Shown here piece after piece: positions 53,701 to 63,644 of a stretch of DNA of 64,000 nucleotides. The stretch comes from Verrucomicrobiales bacterium. GTDB taxonomy: Bacteria > Verrucomicrobiota > Verrucomicrobiia > Limisphaerales > J093. Positions within the stretch are counted from its first letter, which is position 1, and every line of letters begins with the position of its first letter. The stretch lies in contig JACKPV010000035.1 in assembly GCA_024233305.1 (NCBI GenBank), positions 123,863 through 187,862 of the forward strand. Reading direction: 5' to 3'. The notes under the pieces are model-generated. The model saw nothing but the letters and a program-made list of their open reading frames with translations. It was not told the origin of the DNA and made no database searches. Position numbers and translations under genes: made by a program.

Positions 53701-55272
53701 GTGAGCAAGAAGACCAAACGCCTGCTGGCGGTGATCGTGGTGCTGCTCCTGCTGCCGGTGTTCTGGCTGATCGCCGAACGGGCGCGCGGCGAATGGCAGT
53801 TCGCGGCCTGGACGAAGGCCATGCGGGCCCGGGGCGAAAAGCTGACGCTGGACGAACTCGTGGCAGGGCGCAAGACACCGCCCCAGGCCACGCTGCTGAC
53901 TCCCGCGGACGTCGAGTTGCTGCTGGCCGGGCTCAGCAGTGCGCGAGAAACCGCGCCACCGCTCGGCCGCATCACGGGCCCCGGCCGGGCCATCGCTTTT
54001 TCCCAGCGGACGGGGTGGCGGGGCGGGGACGACAAGGACCGGGGTTGGACGGACTTCGAACGGGCCACCGACGGCGACCGCGCCCGGTTGCCCGGCATTC
54101 GCGCGCGTCTGACCAACGAGACGATCCGGGTGCGACTGGACTTCGGGCAGGGCTTCGATCTCATGCTGCCGCATCTGGCCCGGTTCAAGGGGGCGGCGCA
54201 GGCCTTCGCCTACGAGGCGATGTACGACCTGCACCAGGGGGATCGGGCCGGCGCCCTGGCGAACCTCCGCGGCGCCACCGCCCTGGTCGATCTGCTCGAG
54301 GGCGAAGATCTGCTCATCAGCCAACTCGTCCGCATTGCGGTGGCGGGGATCGCCCCGTCGGCCGTCTGGGAAGCGTTGCAGGACGACGGCTGGTCGGACG
54401 CGCAACTCGCCGGTTTGCAGGCCGATTGGGCGCGGCTGCGTTTCCTGGCGGCGACTGGCGAAGCGCTCCGTATGGAACGGGCCGTGGCGGGCACTTACTT
54501 CCCCGGCGGACGGCATTCCAGCCGGGCGCAAATGCGACAGCTCGTGGCGTTTGGCGGGGCGGGCGGTGCATGGAGCAGCGGGTGGAATTCGGGGCGGTTT
54601 GCTTGGTTGGCGGCTTTCGGTGACGTGATCGATCCGGTGACCACGTTCTTTCGCGCGGAGTTGTGGCGTTACGTGTGGGCCAAACAGGACCAATTGGTGC
54701 ACCATCGCACCATCCAGGCGAACATCGATTGGACGCGGGACCACGCCGAACGCCGCGATTGTCGCGGAATGGAAGCCCTCTCGGCCGCCGAGGCGACGGC
54801 CCTGAACCACGCGCCGGACCGCTTCCTCGTTTCGCGCAGCGGGCTGGCAGCCTACTCCAAGATGATCGAGAAGGCCGCGCTGACGGAGGCTTGGCGGGAG
54901 ATCATAGTCACCGCGATCGCCCTGAAGCGTTTCCACCTCCGGCACGCCGAATGGCCGGCGTCGCTCGATGAACTCGTGCCGGGCCTGCTGCCCGAAACGC
55001 CGGTCGACTGGATGGACGGCCGACCGTTGCGCTATCGCCGCGAGCCGGAGGGCGGTTTTCTCCTCTATTCGGTCGGTTCGGATGGGCGCGACGACGGCGG
55101 TGATCCGCGGACCGAAGATGGCCGGGCGACCGTGGTGTGGCAGAGCGGGCGGGACCTGGTCTGGCCCCGCGCGGCGACTACCGAGGAAATCGCTGCCTAC
55201 GAAGCCGAACTCATCGGCAACCGGACCGGACCGGGGCGGGCGCGCTGGCGTCCCGGCCGCGGCCGTCCGTAG
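53701..55272 (+). CDS. Membrane-anchored hypothetical protein
   Basis: 523 residues from a GTG start (in-frame TTG at 53605 is the alternative). A basic N-terminus followed by LLAVIVVLLLLPVFWLIA is a single transmembrane anchor; the rest is predicted outside the membrane. It is mostly alpha-helical, with GALANLRGATALVDLLEGEDLLISQLVRIAVAG suggesting helical hairpin repeats. The last third ends in a pseudopilin-like C-terminal motif (HAEWPASLDELVPGLLPETPVDWMDGRPLRYRRE, YSVGSDGRDDGGD), as seen in many Verrucomicrobia uncharacterised proteins. No catalytic motif is recognised. It is the last gene before the CRISPR array. Confidence 0.6.
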   Translation: MSKKTKRLLAVIVVLLLLPVFWLIAERARGEWQFAAWTKAMRARGEKLTLDELVAGRKTPPQATLLTPADVELLLAGLSSARETAPPLGRITGPGRAIAFSQRTGWRGGDDKDRGWTDFERATDGDRARLPGIRARLTNETIRVRLDFGQGFDLMLPHLARFKGAAQAFAYEAMYDLHQGDRAGALANLRGATALVDLLEGEDLLISQLVRIAVAGIAPSAVWEALQDDGWSDAQLAGLQADWARLRFLAATGEALRMERAVAGTYFPGGRHSSRAQMRQLVAFGGAGGAWSSGWNSGRFAWLAAFGDVIDPVTTFFRAELWRYVWAKQDQLVHHRTIQANIDWTRDHAERRDCRGMEALSAAEATALNHAPDRFLVSRSGLAAYSKMIEKAALTEAWREIIVTAIALKRFHLRHAEWPASLDELVPGLLPETPVDWMDGRPLRYRREPEGGFLLYSVGSDGRDDGGDPRTEDGRATVVWQSGRDLVWPRAATTEEIAAYEAELIGNRTGPGRARWRPGRGRP

Positions 55273-55401
55273 TCATCCGTCGCGGAATCGGCCCGGATCG
55301 GCTCGACGCGCACTCCTGTTCCCGAGGCGGCTGGACGGCGTCCCGAAGTGCGTGAACGCAGCCCGGTCGAGTTCGCATCTTGGCTGTCGTTCGGGAGCAG
55401 T

Positions 55402-58400
55402 GCTTCAACGGGGCCGCGCTCTTTGGGGCGCGGAAGTGGGCATCGTCTGCTGGGGGGGTGTGACATATCCGGTTGCTTCAACGGGGCCGCGCTCTTTGGG
55501 GCGCGGAAGTGCCATGCGTTGCGAGCCTTCTTGAAGTCCTTGTGGTGCTTCAACGGGGCCGCGCTCTTTGGGGCGCGGAAGTGCCTGCTGCACTGCTGCG
55601 ATGTCCCGGACCTCATCTCGGCTTCAACGGGGCCGCGCTCTTTGGGGCGCGGAAGTCCGAGCCCGTGTAACAAATGCCACGCCCGAACCGAGTCGCTTCA
55701 ACGGGGCCGCGCTCTTTGGGGCGCGGAAGTATGAAGACACCCGCACCGTCATGGCCGCCTATCGCGCTTCAACGGGGCCGCGCTCTTTGGGGCGCGGAAG
55801 TCGGCACGTCCGGACGGAGCGCGGTGAATTTGATGGCGCTTCAACGGGGCCGCGCTCTTTGGGGCGCGGAAGTGGCCCTCAGCCATGATCGCCAGCATGC
55901 AATCGTCTCCGCCGCTTCAACGGGGCCGCGCTCTTTGGGGCGCGGAAGTGAAGCCCCGATAACGAGGCCATTCGCAGGCTTCGTCGCTTCAACGGGGCCG
56001 CGCTCTTTGGGGCGCGGAAGTTCGCGGAGGCCTCCGCGCATTCAGTTCTGCCGAGCTTCAACGGGCCGCGCTCTTTGGGGCGCGGAAGTTGCCTCTACCT
56101 GGGCGCAGACCCGCCGGTGTGCTTCAACGGGCCGCGCTCTTTGGGGCGCGGAAGTATCAAACGATGGACCGTTCCACCACAAGCGAGCGTAGTCAACGGG
56201 GCCGCGCTCTTTGGGCGCGAAGTTAAGCACTAGTAATCGACAGAATCCCCATCCGACGCTTCAACGGGGCCGCGCTCTTTGGGCGCGGAAGTAAACTGGC
56301 CAGTTCAACCTGCCGCTCAACACGCGAGCTTCAACGGGGCCGCGCTCTTTGGGGCGCGGAAGTCTGGCACACCGACCGAAGGTTCTGCCCACCCCGCCGG
56401 GCTTCAACGGGGCCGCGCTCTTTGGGGCGCGGAAGTCTGCTGGACTCCGTCCGCGTCATGCTGCCATTCGCCCTCGCTTCAACGGGGCGCGCTCTTTGGG
56501 GCGCGAAGTCTCGCCGTCGCCAACGCAGCGCTGAACATCATCCAGCTTCAACGGGCCGCGCTCTTTGGGGCGCGGAAGGATCAGGTCCGTGAGAGGCCGG
56601 GCGCCGGTAAGCTTCAACGGGGCGCGCTCTTTGGGGCGCGGAAGTGCCCTCAGCGGTGACGAGGTCTGCGGCAATGCCCCCTTCAACGGGGCCGCGCTCT
56701 TTGGGGCGCGGAAGCGACATGCCGGAGGCCGGATGATCGCTCTGAAGCTTAACGGGCCGCGCTCTTTGGGCGCGGAAGTGCCGACAAATTCAGGCCGTCG
56801 GGACGGCGAGCTTCAACAGGGCCGCGCTCTTTGGGGCGCGGAAGTGGTAGAACTTCCCGTAAGTGGCGCTGTCGTTGTGGTTGCTTCAACGGGGCCGCGC
56901 TCTTTGGGGCGCGGAAGTCGTGCCGACCCACCGCGCGGCGATGCGCTCATGATCGCTTCAACGGGGCCGCGCTCTTTGGGGCGCGGAAGTTCGTGAGCCT
57001 CTTTAAGTCCTCCTGACCGCACTCAGCCCGCTTCAACGGGGCCGCGCTCTTTGGGGCGGAGTGTATGGTTGCAACGTTTGAAGTCCATCAAAAGTGACGG
57101 CTTCAACGGGGCCGCGCTCTTTGGGCGCGGAAGTACCGAGATGGCCGCGGCGGGAGGCCACCCAAAAGCTTCAACGGGGCGCGCTCTTTGGGGCGCGGAA
57201 GTAAACATCTGCCATGATGCTGCGCATCTGGGCCGCCGCCGCTTCAACGGGGCCGCGCCTTGGGGCGCGGAAGTGACATCAGACCCGCGCCGCATGGGGC
57301 TACGGCGACTGGCTTAACGGGGCCGCGCTCTTTGGGGCGCGGAAGTCGGTGTGCGCACCGGCAGTCCGGCGGCGCGCTTCAACAGGGCCGCGCTCTTTGG
57401 GGCGCGGAGTATGGGCGGCAGCAGTCGTCCGCCGATGCGGTCCCTGCTTCAACAGGGCCGCGCTCTTTGGGGCGCGAAGTAAACCCGTCGAATAAATCAC
57501 TGCCTTTCATCCGCAAGCTTCAACGGGGCCGCGCTCTTTGGGGCGCGGGTATGATCAGAGGATTGGCCGCCGGTGGATAGCTCGAGCTTCAACGGGCCGC
57601 GCTCTTTGGGGCGCGGAAGTGGCCGCAGCGGCAGCATCTACAGGGAGACATCCAGCTTAACGGGGCCGCGCTCTTTGGGGGCGCGGAAGTGAGTCCGGTG
57701 GTCGGCGTGATCGCTGAACCACGTGCTTCAACGGGGCCGCGCTCTGGGGCGCGGAAGTGTGACCAGCGGCGCCTGGAGGCACCCTTTCGGCCCTGCTTCA
57801 CGGGGCCGCGCTTTGGGCGCGGAAGTGTTGTCCGCGTCCTCGTCCTCCGTGGCGTAGAGCTGGCTTCAACGGGGCCGCGCTCTTTGGGCGCGGAAGTATC
57901 GCCGCCGACACGCTAACCGGTCGGCTTTACCGCTCAACGGGCCGCGCTCTTTGGGGCGCGGAGTAACCTCTCGAACTCTGTCGGGTAAGCCAGGTAGACG
58001 CTTCAACGGGGCCGCGCTCTTTGGGGCGCGGAAGTTCGATGCCGTGGACAGCCGGATCGCCATGTCGCGCTTCAACGGGGCCGCGCTCTTTGGGGCGCGG
58101 AAGTGGTAGTTATACGGATGACTTTGGCGGGAAGAGTCACGCTTCAACGGGGCCGCGCTCTTTGGGGCGCGGAAGTCAAATGGGAATCAGAGGCCATCCT
58201 GCGTATCGCGGGAGCTTCAACGGGGCCGCGCTCTTTGGGGCGCGGAAGTGACCGCTCGCCGGGTGTGACACGTGGGCGCGTTCGCTTCAACGGGGCCGCG
58301 CTCTTTGGGGCGCGGAAGTGCAGCTACGGGGCCGCAAGATCCCGCGGGTGAAAATGCTTCAACGGGGCCGCGCTCTTTGGGGCGCGGAAGTGCTCGCGCG

Positions 58401-60571
58401 CCAATATCGGCCCGTGCTGGTGCCGGTGCTTCAACGGGGCCGCGCTCTTTGGGGCGCGGAAGTGAACCAGGGTGGAGCCCAACAGTCGGACGTCGTGGTG
58501 CTTCAACGGGGCCGCGCTCTTTGGGGCGCGGAAGTGCCGTCGTAGGGGCCGACGATCCAGTCGTTGATCGGGCTTCAACGGGGCCGCGCTCTTTGGGGCG
58601 CGGAAGTACGCGCTCGGCCTGGTCCACCGGCTCGACATCGCCGGGGCTTCAACGGGGCCGCGCTCTTTGGGGCGCGGAAGTATCGTGATCGGCATCGCTC
58701 ACCCGGCCATCGCGCAGCTTCAACGGGGCCGCGCTCTTTGGGGCGCGGAAGTATCACCCTGGAACTCGCCGAGCTGTATGAATACCAACCGCTTCAACGG
58801 GGCCGCGCTCTTTGGGGCGCGGAAGTTACGCGATCCCGCCAAGCTCCGCCCGCACAAACGCGTGCTTCAACGGGGCCGCGCTCTTTGGGGCGCGGAAGTG
58901 ACCGTGACCCTCGAGGTGTCGGGTGACTGCGCTCACGGGCCGCGCTCTTTGGGGCGCGGAAGTGCCGCAGCCACTATCGGGAGGTTTGGCCTTCTGGATC
59001 TTCAACGGGGCCGCGCTCTTTGGGGCGCGGAAGTCCTCCTGCAACAGCTCGCGCAAGCTCAAGCTCCACTTGCCAACGGGGCCGCGCTCTTTGGGGCGCG
59101 GAGTGACAAAACAGAAAAATGAACATCACACAACAGGCTTCAACGGGCCGCGCTCTTTGGGGCGCAAGTCTCCGAGATTGAAGTTCCCTTCCGCGATCGC
59201 CTTGCTTCAACGGGGCCGCGCTCTTTGGGGCGCGAAGTCTGACCGAAGCTACCGCACGCGGGCCGTCATCGTGCTTCAACGGGGCCGCGCTCTTTGGGGC
59301 GCGGAAGTTGAGATCGTTGCATTGAGGAACGACGTTGAGTTCCGCTTCAACGCGCGCTGGGGCGCTCCTGCAACGACGGGGCCGCGCTCTTTGGGGCGCG
59401 GAAGTTCGGCTGTCGGTTCCGCCTCCTGCACAGCGACGCCATGCTTCAACGGGGCCGCGCTCTTTGGGGCGCGGAAGTCAAATCGACCAGCGGCACTACG
59501 GCCACGTGGCCCCGGCTTCAACGGGGCCGCGCTCTTTGGGGCGCGGAAGTGATCCCGCTGCATGACGGTGCCGCGGAAGTCGGTGACGCTTCAACGGGGC
59601 CGCGCTCTTTGGGGCGCGGAAGTGATGTTGACCGTGCACCCGTGGACCAGCATGTTTTTGGCTTCAACGGGGCCGCGCTCTTTGGGGCGCGGAAGTCTAC
59701 GAATGTATTCCAGAACTCAGCCAGGCCGCTGACGCTTCAACGGGGCCGCGCTCTTTGGGGCGCGGAAGTGGATCGCCACTGCCGCCCAAGCGCGCGGGTG
59801 GAAATGGCTTCAACGGGGCCGCGCTCTTTGGGGCGCGGAAGTCCCCCCGGATGAATCGACGTGTTCGGGAGCCATCTTGCTTCAACGGGGCCGCGCTCTT
59901 TGGGGCGCGGAAGTCACGCGCACGATTTGGAAATCGTGCCACATGTCGTCGCTTCAACGGGGCCGCGCTCTTTGGGGCGCGGAAGTGCCGCGTGGCTGGT
60001 GGAAGTCGCGCGTCGTTGTATACCGCTTCAACGGGGCCGCGCTCTTTGGGGCGCGGAAGTGCGAGCTGCGATTCTGGATGGGGGAACTGCTGGCTCTGCT
60101 TCAACGGGGCCGCGCTCTTTGGGGCGCGGAAGTTCAACATCGAGATGATCCGGGTCATCGGGTCGAATCGCTTCAACGGGGCCGCGCTCTTTGGGGCGCG
60201 GAAGTGTTGCTCGCCCCCAGTGGTCCACTTGCGCCAAATCTGCTTCAACGGGGCCGCGCTCTTTGGGGCGCGGAAGTGGCTTCCACCCATTCAATCGCTC
60301 GATCCTCGACCAAGTTGCTTCAACGGGGCCGCGCTCTTTGGGGCGCGGAAGTGGAGACATCAGGCCCCATGAGCACGGATGAATGCGCGCTTCAACGGGG
60401 CCGCGCTCTTTGGGGCGCGGAAGTGGCAGCTACATGCGCGATGACGGACGCGTCGAGGTGGCGCTTCAACGGGGCCGCGCTCTTTGGGGCGCGGAAGTGG
60501 CGATGGGCTTCTGGGGCAGCAACGTGATGGGGGCGGCTTCAACGGGGCCGCGCTCTTTGGGGCGCGGAAGT
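55402..60571 (-). CRISPR. CRISPR array, about 73 repeats of 36 bp, transcribed on the minus strand
   Basis: The plus-strand consensus begins GCTTCAACGGGGCCGCGC and ends TCTTTGGGGCGCGGAAGT (36 bp). The first repeat is at 55402-55437 and the last at 60536-60571, with unique spacers mostly 35-38 bp; I count about 73 repeats. In the minus-strand sense CCGCGC and GCGCGG form a 6-bp stem closing an eight-base loop, and the repeat ends GTTGAAGC, like the 8-nt 5' handle (ATTGAAAC type) of type I crRNAs. This sets transcription toward lower coordinates, with the leader on the cas2 side. Repeats carry indels between about 56055 and 57967 and again between 58930 and 59390, but are intact at both ends. 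Spacer targets cannot be judged here. Confidence 0.97.
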
Positions 60572-60806
60572 AGCGACATCGTAAGTTACTGCCGCCGTTC
60601 GGGGCAAACACGGATTTGCGAGGGCCGGTTCTCCACTGCCGGCGCTCGACTGCGAGCCAGTCACGGGCGCCGGCTCAACCTGTTGGCTCTTTGATGGTTG
60701 CAGCTTGCGAGCGGGGGCGGGGTTTCGCGCGCCATCCCGCCGCTCGCAGGCCGCCTTGTCAAGGATCGCGACGGACGGCGCGCGCCGCGGTCACGCCGGG
60801 GAAAGG
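60572..60806 (-). promoter_or_regulatory. Putative CRISPR leader between array and cas2
   Basis: 235 bp between the last intact repeat and the cas2 stop codon. Array orientation and adjacency to the adaptation genes make this the leader. It is GC-rich, unlike many leaders, and has an inverted repeat (CCGGCGCTCGACTGCGAG with CGGGCGCCGG). No clear promoter or IHF-type site is seen. Confidence 0.55.
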
Positions 60807-61097
60807 CTAGTAAACGTAGCAGGGAGCGTCGAGACGGGTGTAAGGCACCCCGAGCGAGGTGATCACGCGATCCCCCCGCCCCTCCGCCGGCCCGAGCGAA
60901 ACGAAGAGGACCTGGTCGACGTCGTGCTTCAACACGTCCCGCAGCGCCTGCTCAAGCCGCGTCCGCTCGGTCGGGTTGAGGTCGCACTCGAACACCGAAT
61001 ACTGCAGGTGGTTGCCGTAGTCCTTGCAGATCTTGAAGACCCGCCGGAGCCGCTTCGGATCGGTGATGTCGTAGCAGACGAGGTAGGTCGTGCGCAT
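60807..61097 (-). CDS. cas2: CRISPR-associated endoribonuclease/integration factor Cas2
   Basis: 96 residues. MRTTYLVCYDITDPKRLRRVFKIC is the ferredoxin-like first strand of Cas2, with the conserved Asp in YDITD. It is followed by the GNHLQYSVFECDL strand and a DQVLFVSLGPAEGR segment. It dimerises between two Cas1 dimers in the spacer integration complex. It is transcribed with cas4-cas1, 27 bp downstream of it, and directly precedes the leader. Length is normal. Confidence 0.97.
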   Translation of the reverse strand: MRTTYLVCYDITDPKRLRRVFKICKDYGNHLQYSVFECDLNPTERTRLEQALRDVLKHDVDQVLFVSLGPAEGRGDRVITSLGVPYTRLDAPCYVY

Positions 61098-61124
61098 GGG
61101 AAATGGTCCCTTCTCCTTTTCCCC

Positions 61125-63239
61125 TCACCGCGTCATCAGCGGTTGATAGGCCGGGATTTCTCCGGTGAGGCATTTGGCCAGCAAGCGGGCCTGCAATTCG
61201 AGGGCTCGCCGGTAACTGACCTTGTAGTCGAAGACCGGGTGCGTCAGCAGGGAGTTCATGCGCTGTTCGTAGAGTTCGAAGAACCGGCGGCGCCCGGCGG
61301 TCGCGAGGTTCACGGCGTCGCCGGCCCGCACGAAATCCGCCGGGGTCAGCACGCGGTTGTTGATGCAGCTCAACACGGTGGAATCTGCGACCAGCGGCCG
61401 GAACTCCTCCATCAAGTCGAGCGCCAGAGCCGGTCGACCGAAGCGCGGTTGGTGGAAGAAGCCAACGTAGGGATCGAACCCGACGGCATAGGCGGCCAGC
61501 AAGCAATCCTTGGTGAGGAGGCTGTAGGCCAGGGAAAGGAGGGCGTTGACGGGATCGGTGGGCGGGCGGCGGTTGCGGCCGTTGAAGTCGAAGGTGAAGG
61601 GGGGAGCGGCGGGCGACGGCGTTTCCGGCGGCGTTTCGTCGCCCGGTTCGGCGGCGGTCTTCAGCATGCCGGCGAACTCGCCGAAATAGGCGGCGGCCGC
61701 GGCGCCTTCGATGCCGAGGAGTTGTTCGAGGCTCACCGCTTCGAGCGCCCGGTTGGCGGCTTCCTTGAGGCGGAGCAGCAGGGGCGCTGGCGCTTCGACG
61801 TGATTGCGCATGAGCATGGTGCGCTGGTTGCGGATCTTGCCGTGGACGAATCCGCGGGCCAACGGGAGGCAACGCGCGGGATCGTCCGCGGCGCGGAACT
61901 GCTCGATGCGGAGGAACACGTTCTTGAGTTCGTGTCCGCGGGTGAGGCCGTAGAACCAGCCGCCCATTGAGAACCAAGTGACCGGCACCCCGGCGCTGCA
62001 GAGCGTCTGGATCGCCTGGGTGGTCAACTGGATGTTGCCGAAAAGGGCGACGTGAGTGAGGTCGCTGATGCGGACCTCGTCGAGGGTTTCGCGCTCCTGT
62101 TTGATCTGGAGGACGTGTTCCTTCCGACCGATCCGCAGGCCCTGCGTGTTGAGGTAAAGGGCGCGCGCGTCGTCGCGGGGCGCCAGGAGCCGACGGACGC
62201 TGGGCTGGCTTGCCGACGGGGCCGTGGTCGATTTCCCGACGGCATCGGTCGGTGTCGCGGCTGGTGATTCCGCGGCTTCATCCGCGGGCGCCGCAGCCAG
62301 GAGGCGGGTTTCGTCCGGTAGACAAATCCCGACCAGGGAACAGCGCGGGCATTTCGGCGAGTCTTCGAGGGGCGGTGGGATGCTGCCGGCCGCCGCTTCG
62401 CGGGCCTCGGCGATGCGGGCGAGGATCCAGGCTTCGAGTTCTGCGGTCACGGCCAGGCGCACCCGTTGTCGGGTGGCGCGGTAGTAGATGAGGCCCTCGC
62501 GACAGGCGTAACCGTTGTCCCGCAGGATCAGGCATTGGAGCCCGAGTTGCATGCGGTCGGCGTCCCAGAGGGCGTTGCCCGAATCGGTCCGGCGCGGGGC
62601 GCCCGCCTTGTAGTCCACGGGGCTGACCTCGACCTGGGCGAACAGCTCGGCCTGCTGGCCGGCTTCCAACCCCTGCCGGACTTCGACGAGGTCCATTTTC
62701 GCGATGACGCCCAAACGCGACGAGCCCATCTGGACGCTGCGCGAGTGGATCACCTCGGGCTCGGCGGGCGTTTCGGAGGCGGCATCCGCGGAGTCCTTGC
62801 CTGCGGCGCTGTCCGTGGCCGGTGGCAGACCGCCTTCGCCGGCATCGACGCGTTTGTGGATCGCGGCGCCGCGGACGGTGTCCGCGTTGTGCACAAAGAC
62901 GCCTTCGACGTACTCGTAGTAGAAGAGTCGCGGACAGTAGACGAACTCGTTGAGCATCCGGGCGGGGATCGGGCCGGTGGGCGCGGCGGTGGAAGCCGGC
63001 TTTCGGGAGGCGGCCGACGGAGGTTCCCGGGAAATCGCCGGACGGAGGTTCTCCCGTGGGGGGACCGGACTCGCCGTTCGGGGGCTGGCTGGTGCGGGCT
63101 TGAAGTCGCGCCGCAGGATCTCGACCGCCCGCCAGAAGATGGGGTCGCGTTGCGGTTCGCTGCCGTCAGGCTTCGTCGGGCGGATCTGGCGGATCGGGGT
63201 GGCTGACGGGCCAACGGGAGGACGCGGGGTGTCAGGCAT
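61125..63239 (-). CDS. cas4-cas1: Cas4-Cas1 fusion, spacer acquisition protein
   Basis: 704 residues. After a Pro-rich, probably disordered stretch (residues 1-95), the Cas4 nuclease domain has LNEFVYCPRLFYYEYVEG near residue 100 and the Fe-S cysteines CPRCSLVGIC near 296-305, plus nuclease residues around VSPVDYKAG. The Cas1 integrase domain runs from about 345 to 704: LYLNTQGLRIGRKEHVLQI, the active-site Glu in GIEGAAAAAYF (about 510), the His in GFFHQPRFG (about 596) and DLMEEFRP. A disordered loop (ETPPETPSPAAPP) lies inside Cas1. Fused Cas4-Cas1 is a hallmark of subtypes I-G (formerly I-U) and V-B; it selects PAM-containing prespacers. The ATG overlaps the upstream small gene by 8 bp. 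Confidence 0.96.
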   Translation of the reverse strand: MPDTPRPPVGPSATPIRQIRPTKPDGSEPQRDPIFWRAVEILRRDFKPAPASPRTASPVPPRENLRPAISREPPSAASRKPASTAAPTGPIPARMLNEFVYCPRLFYYEYVEGVFVHNADTVRGAAIHKRVDAGEGGLPPATDSAAGKDSADAASETPAEPEVIHSRSVQMGSSRLGVIAKMDLVEVRQGLEAGQQAELFAQVEVSPVDYKAGAPRRTDSGNALWDADRMQLGLQCLILRDNGYACREGLIYYRATRQRVRLAVTAELEAWILARIAEAREAAAGSIPPPLEDSPKCPRCSLVGICLPDETRLLAAAPADEAAESPAATPTDAVGKSTTAPSASQPSVRRLLAPRDDARALYLNTQGLRIGRKEHVLQIKQERETLDEVRISDLTHVALFGNIQLTTQAIQTLCSAGVPVTWFSMGGWFYGLTRGHELKNVFLRIEQFRAADDPARCLPLARGFVHGKIRNQRTMLMRNHVEAPAPLLLRLKEAANRALEAVSLEQLLGIEGAAAAAYFGEFAGMLKTAAEPGDETPPETPSPAAPPFTFDFNGRNRRPPTDPVNALLSLAYSLLTKDCLLAAYAVGFDPYVGFFHQPRFGRPALALDLMEEFRPLVADSTVLSCINNRVLTPADFVRAGDAVNLATAGRRRFFELYEQRMNSLLTHPVFDYKVSYRRALELQARLLAKCLTGEIPAYQPLMTR

Positions 63240-63642
63240 GGTGCTTGGGTTGTCTCCGTGGTTTCGATTCGCGGACCAAGCCCTCGGGCAACGAGGTCAG
63301 TTCGGCTTGGGAGTCATCGGTGCGCCACACGACCCGTCCGTCGGGGAGCAGGCGGACAATGGTGCCGGAGCTTGAGCCGCGCAGGGTCTTGACGCGGTCG
63401 CCGGGTTGGAGGTCGGCAGCGGTGGAAAGTTCCTCGACGGCGCCGATCATGCTGTCGCGATCGAGCACGCCGGCAATGTAATGGGCGACGGCGGAGGCGA
63501 CGGTTCGACGGCGAAGCTGGGGAAGATCGCTAAACAGGACGGCGGCCAGTTCGCGTCCGATGGTCGCGAAGGTGTTGCCGTTGAAGAACAGGAACGGGGC
63601 GAGCTGATGGAAGCGGCGGAGGAGATCGAAGGTCTCGAGCAG
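63232..63642 (-). CDS. Uncharacterised small protein with KOW/SH3-like tail, upstream of cas4-cas1
   Basis: The open frame is well conserved in character from about 63650 down to the stop at 63232. Residues form a helical part (LLETFDLLRRFHQLAPFLFFNGNTFATIG, RTVASAVAHYIAGVLDRDSM) and a C-terminal SH3/KOW-like barrel (LQPGDRVKTLRGSSSGTIVRLLPDGRVVW, LTSLPEGLVRE). No ATG, GTG or TTG lies in frame in the expected place. The CTG at 63642, 2 nt after the preceding gene's TAA and 6 nt after GGGAG, is the best start candidate (136 residues). Its stop overlaps the cas4-cas1 start, so it belongs to the adaptation operon. I do not recognise the family. Confidence 0.6.
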   Translation of the reverse strand: MLETFDLLRRFHQLAPFLFFNGNTFATIGRELAAVLFSDLPQLRRRTVASAVAHYIAGVLDRDSMIGAVEELSTAADLQPGDRVKTLRGSSSGTIVRLLPDGRVVWRTDDSQAELTSLPEGLVRESKPRRQPKHHA

Positions 63643-63644
63643 AC

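Noticed and set aside
55405..60694. Repetitive Arg/Gly/Pro-rich proteins on both strands across the CRISPR array
   Set aside because: They are translations of the CRISPR repeats; spacing and unique spacers show the array is non-coding.
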